Shown: positions 52,702 to 62,000 of the stretch, in pieces | Numbering within the stretch: the first letter of the stretch is position 1 | How the letters are laid out: every line of letters begins with the position of its first letter | The notes under the pieces: model-generated | The model's input: the letters and a program-made list of their open reading frames with translations, nothing else | Databases searched by the model: none | Told to the model about the DNA's origin: nothing | Translations under genes and position numbers: made by a program | Assembly: GCA_958295805.1 (NCBI GenBank) | Contig: OY282373.1 | Location: forward strand, 653,001 to 717,000 | Direction of reading: 5' to 3' | DNA: 64,000 bases | Source of the DNA: an uncultured Nitrospirales bacterium | Lineage (GTDB): Bacteria > Nitrospirota > Nitrospiria > Nitrospirales > UBA8639

Positions 52702-53810
52702 TGTTGCACCTCCAAAACCCGCAAACTCTCCACCCCGCGGTCGTCTACGATCTTGACTGCGACGCGCCTATGCTCGCCTGGCTCAAACGGCAGGGAGACG
52801 GTGCCGCGATAGGCTTCAATCAGGTCCGTGTCGATCTCGGCCTTGAGATGGCGTGCCAGTTTCGTCCAGCCGTCTTTGGCGCTGGCCATGGGGAAGAAGA
52901 CTTGGCGGGGGAACAGGCTGCAGCCGTCGTAGTCCGGGTCCAGCATCCAGGTGGCGATGTTGTCGTCGCCGCCGGATTCGACGGCGCCGGTTTTGGTGTT
53001 GAAATAGTCGAAGCCGTGGACGGAGACGCGGAACTTGCCCGCATGGTCGCCTTCGGCGATTTTTTCCAGTTGCACGTCAGGTTGGCCGATGAGCCAGAAA
53101 CTCTCGTTGGTGGCACGCTTCTTTTTGAGGTCGTCCGTCAGCAGGTCGGCGTTCATCTGCACTTTGAGCAAAGTCATGCCGGGCCAGTTGGTTTCGTCAA
53201 CATCCTTGGCGGCTTCGGGGTCAAACTGGAAAGCGGCGAAGACGACGATCCGGGGTTTGGGCACGAGGGTGTGGGCTTCCTCAAGGGCGAGAGCCACCTG
53301 GCGTTGCTCCAGCGGCGCATGGTCAGGGCCGAAACAGATGACGGCGCGTTGGGGTGTGAATGCGGTGGCGAGATTTTCGCGTACCCTGTCCGCGCCGCTG
53401 TCGTCGGGGCTGGTTTCGGCTTCAGCGTGGCGGGAGCGGCCGGGAAATGGCTCCACTCGGGAGAACATGATTCGTTGTCCTTGTTTGCCGCGGATACCGG
53501 CTTGTTGCAGTTCGTCGCGCCATTCTTCCTGGCGTAGCGTTTCGCCGGAACGGGCGACGGACTCATCGGCGATGACCTCATTGCCCTCACCCGGCCTTTG
53601 GCCACCCTCTCCCGGGGGAGAGGGGAAGATGGGGGCATACCTTTGCCCAAAGGGGGAGGGGCAGATGCACCCTCTCCTTCTAGGAGAGGGTGGTGGTGAG
53701 GGTCAACGATCTCATCAACCGACTTCACTGTCGGCGCCGGCACGGCTTCTACGGTGAAGGGGCCGGTGACGCGGGCTTTGCTCCGGTCGATGTCCGGTTG
53801 GTCGTAGAGA
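52698..53810 (-). pseudogene. 3' part of a type III modification methylase, broken by a palindromic element
   Basis: About 330 C-terminal residues remain: ARVTGPFTVEAVPAPTVKSV, then VSVHGFDYFNTKTG, YDGCSLFPRQVFFPMA and VAVKIVDDRGVESL at the end. This is the C-terminal region I associate with type III-like Mod proteins; the methylase motifs (DPPY and FxGxG) are gone. A 119-bp insertion at 53584-53702 shifts the frame, and removing it joins SVDEIVD to NEVIADESVA in one frame. The 5' edge is fused near 53810 to a hepT fragment. Confidence 0.75.
53584..53702. repeat. 119-bp compound palindromic element inserted in mod
   Basis: Ends are inverted: CCCTCACC at the left and GGTGAGGG at the right. 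Inside are two hairpins of the CTCTCCC type (CCCTCTCCC/GGGGGAGAGGG and CCCTCTCC/GGAGAGGG). The flanks join seamlessly (CATTG + TCAACG) to restore the mod frame, with no obvious target duplication. It resembles a MITE-like unit of two copies in opposite orientation. Confidence 0.85.
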
Positions 53811-54060
53811 TAAGCGTGAACAAGGTGATTGCGCATTCCCATGATTTTTGTCCAAGAAATGTCCGGATGCTTGAACTTCGTTTCCTCGCTTACTTGTGAC
53901 GCTGCCTCGCCAATGATTTCGATGGCCTTTAGCCTTTAGAATTGCGTTTTGATGCAAGCGGCTATCCTCGAATTCAGAGAACGATCAGTGGGGGTGCAAA
54001 CTCTACCGCGTCGCGGGCTGCTAACAACATATCGAGTAAATAGGCGTCGTCACGCCGCAT
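53811..54060 (-). pseudogene. hepT: Broken HepT (DUF86) ribonuclease toxin
   Basis: Three frames together give MRRDDAYLLDMLLAARDAVEF, then EFEDSRLHQNAILKA, then IEIIGEAASQVSEETKFKHP and MGMRNHLVHAY, which is HepT including the catalytic R-x4-H-x-Y motif. Frames change near 53988 and at a 7-bp tandem duplication (GCCTTTA at 53925-53931 and 53932-53938). The 3' end runs into the mod remnant. The start overlaps the mntA stop, the usual arrangement. Confidence 0.8.
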
Positions 54061-54361
54061 AGATGGTCTCCGCTGACTCGAGAATTGCCGTCCGGCGTAT
54101 GTAATTCCGACTTTGCTCAACGGCGGGACGTTCGACCAGATCCACATTTCTCTCAAATAGGTCGGAAAACTCCTGTTCCATCCCTACAATGCCCAAAAGT
54201 CCAGGTGTCCGGCCAGACTCGAACTCCACCAGAAGGTCGATATCGCTTGCTGGCCCGAAATCCGAACGCAACGCGGAGCCGAAGATAGCCAGCCGCGCGA
54301 TCCCTCGGGCGCGGCAGTATTCCGCGAGTCGATCCATTGGAATTGATAATTCTGGATTCAT
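54050..54361 (-). CDS. mntA: MntA-type nucleotidyltransferase antitoxin
   Basis: 103 residues. IARLAIFGSALRSDFGPASD followed by IDLLVEF is the minimal nucleotidyltransferase motif (GSxRxD-x-SDID). In characterised MntA-HepT pairs the enzyme adds AMP to a HepT tyrosine and so inactivates the toxin. The reading frame is intact here although its HepT partner is broken, leaving the antitoxin alone. It overlaps the hepT start by about 11 bases. Confidence 0.88.
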   Translation of the reverse strand: MNPELSIPMDRLAEYCRARGIARLAIFGSALRSDFGPASDIDLLVEFESGRTPGLLGIVGMEQEFSDLFERNVDLVERPAVEQSRNYIRRTAILESAETIYAA

Positions 54362-54456
54362 CGGGTGAATTCTCTGGATTTCGGCATCCTTTTCTGGAAG
54401 GGGAAGATTGCGGAGTCACCATAACGAATCTATCATCCGGTTATCAATTGAACGAG

Positions 54457-54816
54457 TTACTCAGAACGCTGGTCTCCGCGGCCAAGGCGTCGGAGTGCGT
54501 GCCAGAGTCGGGCCAGTCGGCCCGTTGGTTTCGGGTCCGGGTGGTCGTCCCAGCGTTCTTGATTGCCCAGATACGTTGCTCCGCGAAATTGGAGACGGCT
54601 GCGGAGTTGGGTATAGCCTCGGTTCTGTAATTGGTGAATGATCTCGGCGACCGCGGCGTATTCCGTGCCTTGCGGGTCCGTTTCAAGAAGGAAACGTTCA
54701 TACCGGAAGACGGCTTGAAACGTTTCCTTGACGGCTTTCATTTCGATCCGTCGATTGAAGCCTCGGCCTGAGTCATCGAGTCCGGCGAGTTGATAGACGT
54801 TGGTTGGGGGTTCCAT
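54457..54816 (-). CDS. Hypothetical protein, 119 residues
   Basis: ATG start, begins MEPPTNVYQLAGLDDSGRGF. The middle is helical and charged (MKAVKETFQAVFRYERFLLE; YAAVAEIIHQLQNRGYTQL), with LQFRGATYLGNQERWDDH towards the end. No signal peptide, membrane segment or motif I recognise. The composition looks protein-like and there is no better frame over this stretch. No operon partner. Confidence 0.55.
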   Translation of the reverse strand: MEPPTNVYQLAGLDDSGRGFNRRIEMKAVKETFQAVFRYERFLLETDPQGTEYAAVAEIIHQLQNRGYTQLRSRLQFRGATYLGNQERWDDHPDPKPTGRLARLWHALRRLGRGDQRSE

Positions 54817-55060
54817 TTCGGCGGCCGGGGGGCGTGGTGCGCTTTTCGGCGATGCGTCCGATTTCGAGTGGATGGTGATTGTATCACGTTGAGCGGCGGC
54901 CCGAAATGAAGAGATATTGTTTCATCATGGAGTGATTTTTCTAAGGCTGGGACTTGTCAGCATGTAAATTTCTTATAAAATGTGATGGTGAATTGTTGAA
55001 AAACATACCGCGGGGCTTTTACCGTCTACACCGATTATCCATTTTGATTGGAGTTCTGAA

Positions 55061-56506
55061 GTGGTTATTCGTCCGTCTCTTCCCATTTTGCTTGTGTCTG
55101 GTTTGGGCAGTCTTGCCGTCGCGTTGGTCTCGCCTGACCTCTGTCGGGCTTCAGGAAACAACTCCGCGCCTTTGGACCTCACAACCTCCGCGGTCGGGTA
55201 TTTTGCGCTGGGCATTTTTGTGTTGGCGTATGCGTTGGTCATGGCCGAGGAGTTTACGCATCTCCGAAAATCCAAACCCGTCATTTTGGCCGCGGGGATC
55301 ATCTGGGCGTTGGTGGCTCTGTCGTATCCCGGCAGTGACCCTCACGTCGTTGAACGCGCGCTGCGTCATAATCTTCTCGAATATGCGGAGTTGATGTTAT
55401 TTCTGCTTGCCGCCATGACGTACATCAACGCCATGGAAGAGCGCCTGGTCTTTGAGAGTTTGCGGGCGTGGCTCGTGCGGAAGGGGTTTACCTACCGGCA
55501 ACTGTTCTGGATCACGGGCATCCTGGCGTTTTTTATTTCGCCGGTCGCCGATAATCTGACGACCGCGTTGCTGATGTGCGCCGTGGTCCTGGCGGTCGGG
55601 GCGGAGAATCCCCGGTTCGTGAGTCTGGCGTGCGTCAACATTGTGGTGGCGGCCAACGCCGGAGGGGCGTTCAGTCCCTTTGGCGACATCACGACGTTGA
55701 TGGTGTGGCAAAAGGGAATCGTGGAGTTCTTCACGTTTTTCCTGCTGTTTCTTCCGTCGGTGGTCAACTATGTCGTGCCGGCCGGGTTGATGCACTTTGC
55801 CGTGCCTCGGGTGTCGCCAACTCCGTCGGACGAGGTGGTGGTCATGAAGCGAGGGGCAAAAATTATTATGCTCTTGTTCTTCTTCACCATTTGTACAGCG
55901 GTGAGTTTTCACAATTTTCTTCACCTGCCGCCGACGATAGGAATGATGACCGGCCTGGCCTACTTGCAGCTTTTCGGGTTTTACCTGAAAAAAACCCACA
56001 ACCGGTACGCGGAGCCGGGAACGTGGAGTGAGGAGAAAGCTCAGGGAACCATCGGCGACGTGGTGGCGTTCGATGTTTTTAGAAACATTGCCCGGGCGGA
56101 ATGGGATACGTTGCTGTTTTTTTACGGCGTCGTTCTGTGCGTGGGAGGGTTGGGTTTTCTCGGCTACCTCGCGGTGGTGGCGCAGGTGATGTATATTGAC
56201 TGGGGCCCCACGTTTGCGAATACGATGGTTGGCATCCTGTCCGCCATTGTGGACAATATTCCGGTGATGTTTGCCGTGTTGACCATGTCTCCCGACATGT
56301 CTCAGGGACAATGGCTGTTGGTGACCTTAACGGCCGGGGTCGGGGGAAGCCTGTTGTCGATCGGGTCGGCCGCGGGCGTGGCCCTGATGGGGCAGGCGCG
56401 AGGCAAGTATACGTTCTTCGGCCATCTCAAATGGACGCCGGTGATTGCTCTGGGGTACGCTGCGAGCATCCTGGTCCATCTGTGGGTGAACGCGAGTGAA
56501 TTCTGA
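55061..56506 (+). CDS. nhaD: NhaD-type Na+/H+ antiporter
   Basis: 481 residues from GTG. An N-terminal signal-like segment is followed by about a dozen membrane helices. SPVADNLTTALLMCAVV, GGAFSPFGDITTLMVW and VDNIPVMFAVLTMSPDM are the conserved stretches of the NhaD/ArsB-like ion transporters. NhaD exports Na+ in exchange for protons and is typical of marine or alkaliphilic bacteria. Its closeness to SulP and DabA-Mrp genes suggests that it maintains the Na+ gradient for carbon uptake. Confidence 0.93.
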   Translation: MVIRPSLPILLVSGLGSLAVALVSPDLCRASGNNSAPLDLTTSAVGYFALGIFVLAYALVMAEEFTHLRKSKPVILAAGIIWALVALSYPGSDPHVVERALRHNLLEYAELMLFLLAAMTYINAMEERLVFESLRAWLVRKGFTYRQLFWITGILAFFISPVADNLTTALLMCAVVLAVGAENPRFVSLACVNIVVAANAGGAFSPFGDITTLMVWQKGIVEFFTFFLLFLPSVVNYVVPAGLMHFAVPRVSPTPSDEVVVMKRGAKIIMLLFFFTICTAVSFHNFLHLPPTIGMMTGLAYLQLFGFYLKKTHNRYAEPGTWSEEKAQGTIGDVVAFDVFRNIARAEWDTLLFFYGVVLCVGGLGFLGYLAVVAQVMYIDWGPTFANTMVGILSAIVDNIPVMFAVLTMSPDMSQGQWLLVTLTAGVGGSLLSIGSAAGVALMGQARGKYTFFGHLKWTPVIALGYAASILVHLWVNASEF

Positions 56507-56752
56507 GTGAGCGGCACGCGTGCATGTGAATCGGACGGCATTTCTGGATTCCCGATTAAAGATGTCGGGAATGACAGGGGTGGATGTCGGGAATGGCAGC
56601 GGGATGTCACTGGTCACGAGCCACTGGTCACGAGACTAGCCATGAGCTACTGGTCGCTGGTAAAACATGTTGCTCCCTGGAAATTCTCAAGATAAAATTC
56701 CTTTTGTCGAACAAGATTTTTTTGCATGGCTCTGATCTTAAGGGGGAAGGCC
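56507..56752. other. Intergenic region with degenerate repeats
   Basis: Between nhaD and the SulP gene: a diverged palindrome (TTCCCGA/TCGGGAA) with two more GTCGGGAATG words in tandem (56543-56590), then a 15-bp direct repeat carrying CACTGGTCACGAG twice (around 56608-56636). No gene. It matches the pattern of arm duplication seen at 15.3 and 16.8 kb. Confidence 0.6.
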
Positions 56753-58402
56753 ATGAACGTTGATGGAATAGAGGTTCCGAGAGGTACGCTTGCCGGGTTT
56801 CGGCAAACCTGGAAGGCCGACCTGCTTTCCGGGTTTCTGGTGTTTCTGATTGCGTTGCCGTTGTGTCTTGGCATTGCCCTGGCATGTGGATATCCCGCCA
56901 TTGCCGGCATTTTTACCGCCATTATCGGCGGTCTGTTCGCCACGCTCTTCAGTAATTCAGAACTCACGATCAAAGGCCCGGCCGCGGGACTCATCGTGGT
57001 CGCCATCGGCTGCGTGACGGAATTCGGATTTACCGGCGGGCAGGATCCCGCTGCCGACTTCCAGGCCTATCGATTGGCGCTCGGCGTCGGGGTGGCGGCA
57101 GGCATCATTCAAATTCTGTTCGGGCTCTTCCGTGCAGGGATCCTCGGCGAATTTTTTCCGCCGACGGCGGTCCATGGATTATTGGCGGCCATCGGGGTCA
57201 TTATCATCGCCAAGCAGTTTCCGATTGTGATGGGGCTCAGCCCCGAAGGCAAGCCGTTGGAATTGCTGGCGAAGATTCCCACGTTCGTCATGGAGATGAA
57301 TCCCCTTATTGGATTGATCGGGCTCGTCAGCCTGCTCATCATGTTCGGGTATCCCCTGGTCACGCACCCCACGTTGAAAATGATTCCGTCGCCGATGATC
57401 GTGTTGTTCGTCTCGGTCCCCATGGGAATGTATTTCAACGTCGGCCGGGAAGGCACTTACACCTTCAACGAGCAGACCTACGCCTTAGGCGCGAAGTTTC
57501 TGGTAGACGTGCCGATGGACATGTTCAGTGCGCTGACCTTTCCTGATTTTTCCGGGTTGGCGACGACGACCGGCGTCAAATACGTCGTCATGTTTGCCTT
57601 GATCGGGAGTCTGGAGTCGTTGCTCAGCGCGAAGGCCGTTGATCAGATCGATCCATATCGGCGAAAGACCAATATGGATCGGGACATGCTGGCCGTCGGG
57701 GTCGGCAATACCTTATCGGCGTTTGTGGGGGGGCTCCCCATGATCTCGGAAATCGTGCGAAGTCGGGCCAACATCGACAATGGAGGAAAGACGCGGTTTG
57801 CCAACGTGTTTCATGGATTCTTTTTGCTGGTCTTCGTGGCACTGGTCCCGGGCCTGATTAATCAGATTCCGCTGGCTGCGTTGGGGGCGATGCTGGTCTT
57901 TACGGGTTACCGGCTGGCTTCCCCCCACGAGTTCATCCACGTGTATCATTTGGGCAAGGACCAGCTTCTTGTGTTCGTGTCCACGATCGTGGGTGTGCTC
58001 GCCACGGACCTCCTGATGGGCATTGCAATCGGCATCGGAGTCAAAATCATCATTCACGTCATCAATGGCGTTCCGATCCCCTCGTTTTTCACGTTGCAGG
58101 CTCAGGTCACGCAGGAGAACGTCGACTCTGCGACCATTGTGGTGCGAGAATCGGCGATCTTCAGCACGTGGATTCTTTTGCGCGGACATCTCCATCGCCT
58201 GCTTCACGAAGGGAAACGAGTCACCCTGAATCTCGATGAGACGAGATTCGTCGATCACACCGTGATGGCGAAGCTTGATGAATGGAAAACGGAATTCGAC
58301 GAAAAGAAGAGTACCTTGTCGATTGAGGGATTAGATCAGCATCAGCCCATGGCGGATTCGAGTCTGTCCGCCAGGAAAAAGCCGAAAAGCCGGCAGGCGT
58401 GA
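56753..58402 (+). CDS. SulP-family anion transporter (likely bicarbonate or sulfate)
   Basis: 549 residues from the ATG with a strong AAGGGGGAAGG site; an ATG nine codons earlier lacks one. [23 protein letters not shown] at the start and GPAAGLIVV are SulP landmarks, with about 10-12 helices and a short STAS-like C-terminal domain (about 455-530; [21 protein letters not shown]). BicA in cyanobacteria is a Na+-dependent bicarbonate SulP, and the neighbours here favour that role, but substrate cannot be read from sequence alone. Confidence 0.88.
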   Translation: MNVDGIEVPRGTLAGFRQTWKADLLSGFLVFLIALPLCLGIALACGYPAIAGIFTAIIGGLFATLFSNSELTIKGPAAGLIVVAIGCVTEFGFTGGQDPAADFQAYRLALGVGVAAGIIQILFGLFRAGILGEFFPPTAVHGLLAAIGVIIIAKQFPIVMGLSPEGKPLELLAKIPTFVMEMNPLIGLIGLVSLLIMFGYPLVTHPTLKMIPSPMIVLFVSVPMGMYFNVGREGTYTFNEQTYALGAKFLVDVPMDMFSALTFPDFSGLATTTGVKYVVMFALIGSLESLLSAKAVDQIDPYRRKTNMDRDMLAVGVGNTLSAFVGGLPMISEIVRSRANIDNGGKTRFANVFHGFFLLVFVALVPGLINQIPLAALGAMLVFTGYRLASPHEFIHVYHLGKDQLLVFVSTIVGVLATDLLMGIAIGIGVKIIIHVINGVPIPSFFTLQAQVTQENVDSATIVVRESAIFSTWILLRGHLHRLLHEGKRVTLNLDETRFVDHTVMAKLDEWKTEFDEKKSTLSIEGLDQHQPMADSSLSARKKPKSRQA

Positions 58403-58410
58403 CGTGAGGC

Positions 58411-58779
58411 TCAGCGTGACGGTTCGAGGTCTTTGGCGAGGGTAAAGACGATCATTCGCTCACTGATGTGCGTTTCAACGTCGGTAAACAACCCGGTGAC
58501 TTCGGCTCCGGTAATGGCGGTAATCTGGTTGCAAAGTCGTTCACGACCTTGGACGATGAGGTTCTGCCTCATGCGTTTGACCATGTCGATCCCTTCGGAA
58601 TTTTTGGCAAGCTGGCGTTCCGCGGGAGTCAAGACGCCTTTGAGCCTGACCAGGACCATGTCACGAAGGATGAACGCCTTGACTTCCGTTGGCCCACGCC
58701 CCATAAATTCTTGTTCAAATTTGATGACGGCATTGCGGATGGCCGTCTCAGACTCGCCTTTGGTGGGGAAGTTTTGCAT
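58411..58779 (-). CDS. mpsC: MpsC-like protein (DUF2294)
   Basis: 122 residues. FEQEFMGRGPTEVKAFILRD, MVLVRLKGVLTPAERQLAK and ITGAEVTGLFTDVETHISER are characteristic of DUF2294, named MpsC after the membrane-potential-generating system MpsABC of Staphylococcus aureus. In that system MpsB is a DUF2309 protein like the one encoded 294 bases away and MpsA is an NuoL-like subunit. It converges with the SulP gene and diverges from dabA, so the dabA leader lies between their starts. Its role is not settled. Confidence 0.85.
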   Translation of the reverse strand: MQNFPTKGESETAIRNAVIKFEQEFMGRGPTEVKAFILRDMVLVRLKGVLTPAERQLAKNSEGIDMVKRMRQNLIVQGRERLCNQITAITGAEVTGLFTDVETHISERMIVFTLAKDLEPSR

Positions 58780-58859
58780 GGGACGGACTCGTTGAGGGAA
58801 CAGAAATTTCTTGAGCCTGCTGAGAACCCTTGATATAAATGATATAAGCGATTGCCTTT

Positions 58860-58992
58860 TGAGAGGTCAAGGATAGGCACCTGCTTCCTGATGATGTCCC
58901 GCGGGCGGGCAGGAGTTCCGAGTGTACGCCTAACCTGAGATGAAGGCTGTGGGGTGGCTGACTCCCCGAGATACGGGTCAGCCACAGTACAA
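58860..58992 (+). promoter_or_regulatory. Structured leader or small RNA upstream of dabA
   Basis: Several nested inverted repeats: GGATAGGC with GCCTAACC (one mismatch), enclosing CCTGC/GCAGG and CCCGC/CGGG stems, then a perfect 9-bp stem GTGGCTGAC (58954-58962) with GTCAGCCAC (58977-58985). A terminator follows at once. This is the layout of a riboswitch or attenuator, but I recognise no known class. Confidence 0.5.
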
Positions 58993-58993
58993 G

Positions 58994-59043
58994 CCAACCG
59001 CGTTTCCCTGAGGTGGAGAGAACGGAAGCGGTTGGTTTTTTTT
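58994..59043 (+). terminator. Rho-independent terminator before dabA
   Basis: Arms CCAACCGC (58994-59001) and GCGGTTGG (59028-59035), extended by TTCC/GGAA, followed by eight T. It ends 30 bases before the dabA start, so either a short RNA ends here or dabA expression needs read-through. Confidence 0.88.
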
Positions 59044-59072
59044 GTCCTCTTTCCCGGCGCGATACGCGAAGC

Positions 59073-62000
59073 ATGGTGAGTCTCACGTCAATGCAGACGA
59101 TTTCCCAGGAAGAACGCGAACAACTCCGGCAGATTGTTGCCCGGGCCAGCGAACCGATTCCGCCCTTTTGGCCCATGCAGATCATGGTGGCCCAGAATCC
59201 CATGCACGGCCTGGAATATCTTCCCTTTGACCAGGCCGTTCGGAAAGGCCAACGTCTGCTGGGTGGGAACGGCTATCTGCCTCTTGATAAATATCGTCAG
59301 TTGTATCGAGAAGGACGCATTCCAGCCGAAAGCCTCAACCGGGCGTTCGCGCGCGTGGGGCCTCAACGCGAACAACGTGAGTCTCTCAGGGTCGGGAATC
59401 GTGAGATCACCGCACGGGACGTATGGCACTGGCACGTGGTGTCCGGGTTTGAGGCGCTGGACCCTGCCTTGTTGCAATGGGAACTCGGCGATGAGGGAAC
59501 TGCTTGGCGATTTCGTCGGGACCTTTCAGACGAATCCAGAACACGAATCATCGACCGAACGATCAGGGAATGTGAGCAATGTCGGGCGCATCCCGAGGAG
59601 GCGTATCTCTCGAAGCTGTGGACGGGCACGTTGGCGGCGTTAGGGCTGTCTGATTTTTTTCCCGAGGGACCAACGGCCGGGCATCCGAACTCAACCGTTG
59701 CGGCGGCACCCCGCGGCTCCATCGACGTTGCTCTGCCGGCCCAACGAACAATCAGCGATTGGCTGGACGCCTTGGCCGGCGCTGAACTGGTCGAACGGAT
59801 CAACAACGAACTCATCAAATGGTTGGCGGCGTTTGCTGATGAAGGATTAGCAGGATGGGCGATGCCCTCCAGAGACTCGGGATTCTATGCGGCGTGGCGA
59901 GATCTGGCCCAACGTGATCACGCCGGTCGCTTGTTGGGCATTCCCGATTTTCGGCAGACCGTTCGGGATCTTCCACCTGAACCCGAGGCCGCGATGACGT
60001 GGAGTTTGCAGCGTCTCGGCGTGCCTCAGGAACAATGGAGCGAGTACCTGTCACGGCACTTGTCCCAATTGCCGGGTTGGACGCGGTTCATTCGTTGGCT
60101 TGAGGTCAATCCCGCGTATCACGCGCAACGCAACCATCCCGTTGATCCGATTCAATATCTGGCGGTGCGCTTGTTGTATGAGTCTGAATTGACGCGAGTC
60201 GTCTGTCGACGGGAATGGGGAATTGATGGAACTCTGCCCGCGTTGATTGCGTATTGGCAGGACCGACCTGATGACTATCAACATCGGCTCGGAGGCGGCG
60301 CTCACGCGGTTGATCCCGTGACGCATGCCGTCTGCCGGGACGCCTGGCGATTGTTTCACTTGGCCCAATGTCTGGAATTATCGCCTCTCGACCTGCAAGA
60401 CCTTTCCGTGGCCGAGGCGCGAACGTTACTGGAGTGGCTGGATGCTTTTCCTCAGGATCAGCATGGCCCGGTGTGGCTTGAGGCGTATGAAGATGTCTTT
60501 CGGACCGACGTCGTCAGCAAACTCGCGGCTCATCAAGGGACGGTGCCGCCCCTGGAAACGCGGCCGCGAGCGCAACTCGTGTTCTGTATTGACGTGAGAT
60601 CGGAATCGTTCCGTCGGCACGTCGAAGCGCAAGGCCCGTATGAAACGTTCGGGTTTGCCGGGTTCTTCGGTATTCCCATCAGTCATCAAGCCTTTGATTG
60701 TGAGGACCGGTCCGCCTTGTGTCCGGTGTTGCTGTCTCCCAACCACGCGGTAACGGAGATGCCTCGACTCGGAGCCGAACGCGCGTTGCAGCACTATTCG
60801 ACGGCCACGCGATGGCATCAACTGAGTCATCACGTGTTTCACGATCTGAAGCATCATCCCGTGGGGTCAATGATGCTGGTTGACGTGCTGGGGTTCTTCT
60901 TCAGCCTCGGGCTAATCGGCAAAACGCTGATTCCCAACTCGTTTCACGCGATGAAGTCATTCATCCAACGATGGTGGACGCATCCGGTTCCGACGCGGGT
61001 CTCAGTGTCCTCACCGTGTGATCCGCGCAATCCACAGTGGAGCGATGTCAAGGCCGAGGGGATTCCCTCGGGGCTCGCCCAAGGATTCTCTCTTGCCGAA
61101 CGAGCCACCTTCATCGAGACCGGACTGCGGGTGATGGGGCTCACGGGAAACTTCAGCCGGTTGGTGGTACTCTGCGGCCATGGAAGTGAGACGGACAACA
61201 ATCCGTATTTCGCGGCCTTGGATTGCGGGGCTTGCGGGGGGAATCCCGGGGACGCCAACGCGCGGGTGTTTGCCGCCATGGCCAACGAGCCGGCGGTTCG
61301 GCAAATCCTCAAGGGCAACGGACTCGTCATTCCCGAGGATACGTGGTTTCTTCCGGCCAAGCACAATACCACCACGGACCGGGTGACGTTCTATGATCTG
61401 GAAGATTTCCCCGAGAGTCACGCGGAAGATTTACGGACGTTGCGGCAGGATTTGGAACACGCGGGGATGACTCAAGCATTGGAACGCTGTCGTCGCATGC
61501 CCGGCGCGCCGAAAAAGATTGCCCCCCACAAGGCGTTGGCGCACGTTGAGGAACGCAGCCGTGATTGGGCCAATCCTCGACCGGAATGGGGGCTGGCCGG
61601 GAACGCGGCCTTTTTAATCGGGAGACGACGGCTGACCAAAGGCCTGGATTTAGGCGGTCGGGTTTTCCTGCACTCCTATGATCCCACGTCAGACGCCGAA
61701 GGGACTCTTCTCGAAAAAATCATGACGGCCCCCTTGATCGTCGGGGAGTGGATCAACACGGGCTATTATTTCTCCGCGGTTGATCCTTGGCACTACGGAA
61801 GCGGAAGCAAGGTGATCCACAACGTCGTGTCGGGCGTGGGCGTGATGCTGGGCAGCCAAAGCGATTTGCAAATCGGCTTTCCCTTGCAGACGGTGAACGA
61901 CGGCGACGTGCATTATCACGAGCCGATGCGGCTCCTGGGGATCATTGAGGCGACACCGTCCGTCGTCTCGTCCATCATTCAGAAACATGCGATTCTTCAA

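Noticed and set aside
54954-55060. Sigma-70 promoter for nhaD (TTGTCA and TATAAA)
   Set aside because: The spacer is only 14 bases, too short to support a confident call.
58860-59043. TPP, cobalamin or T-box riboswitch upstream of dabA
   Set aside because: A CCTGAGATGA stretch recalls part of the TPP motif, but the second conserved half is missing. No cobalamin or T-box core words are present.
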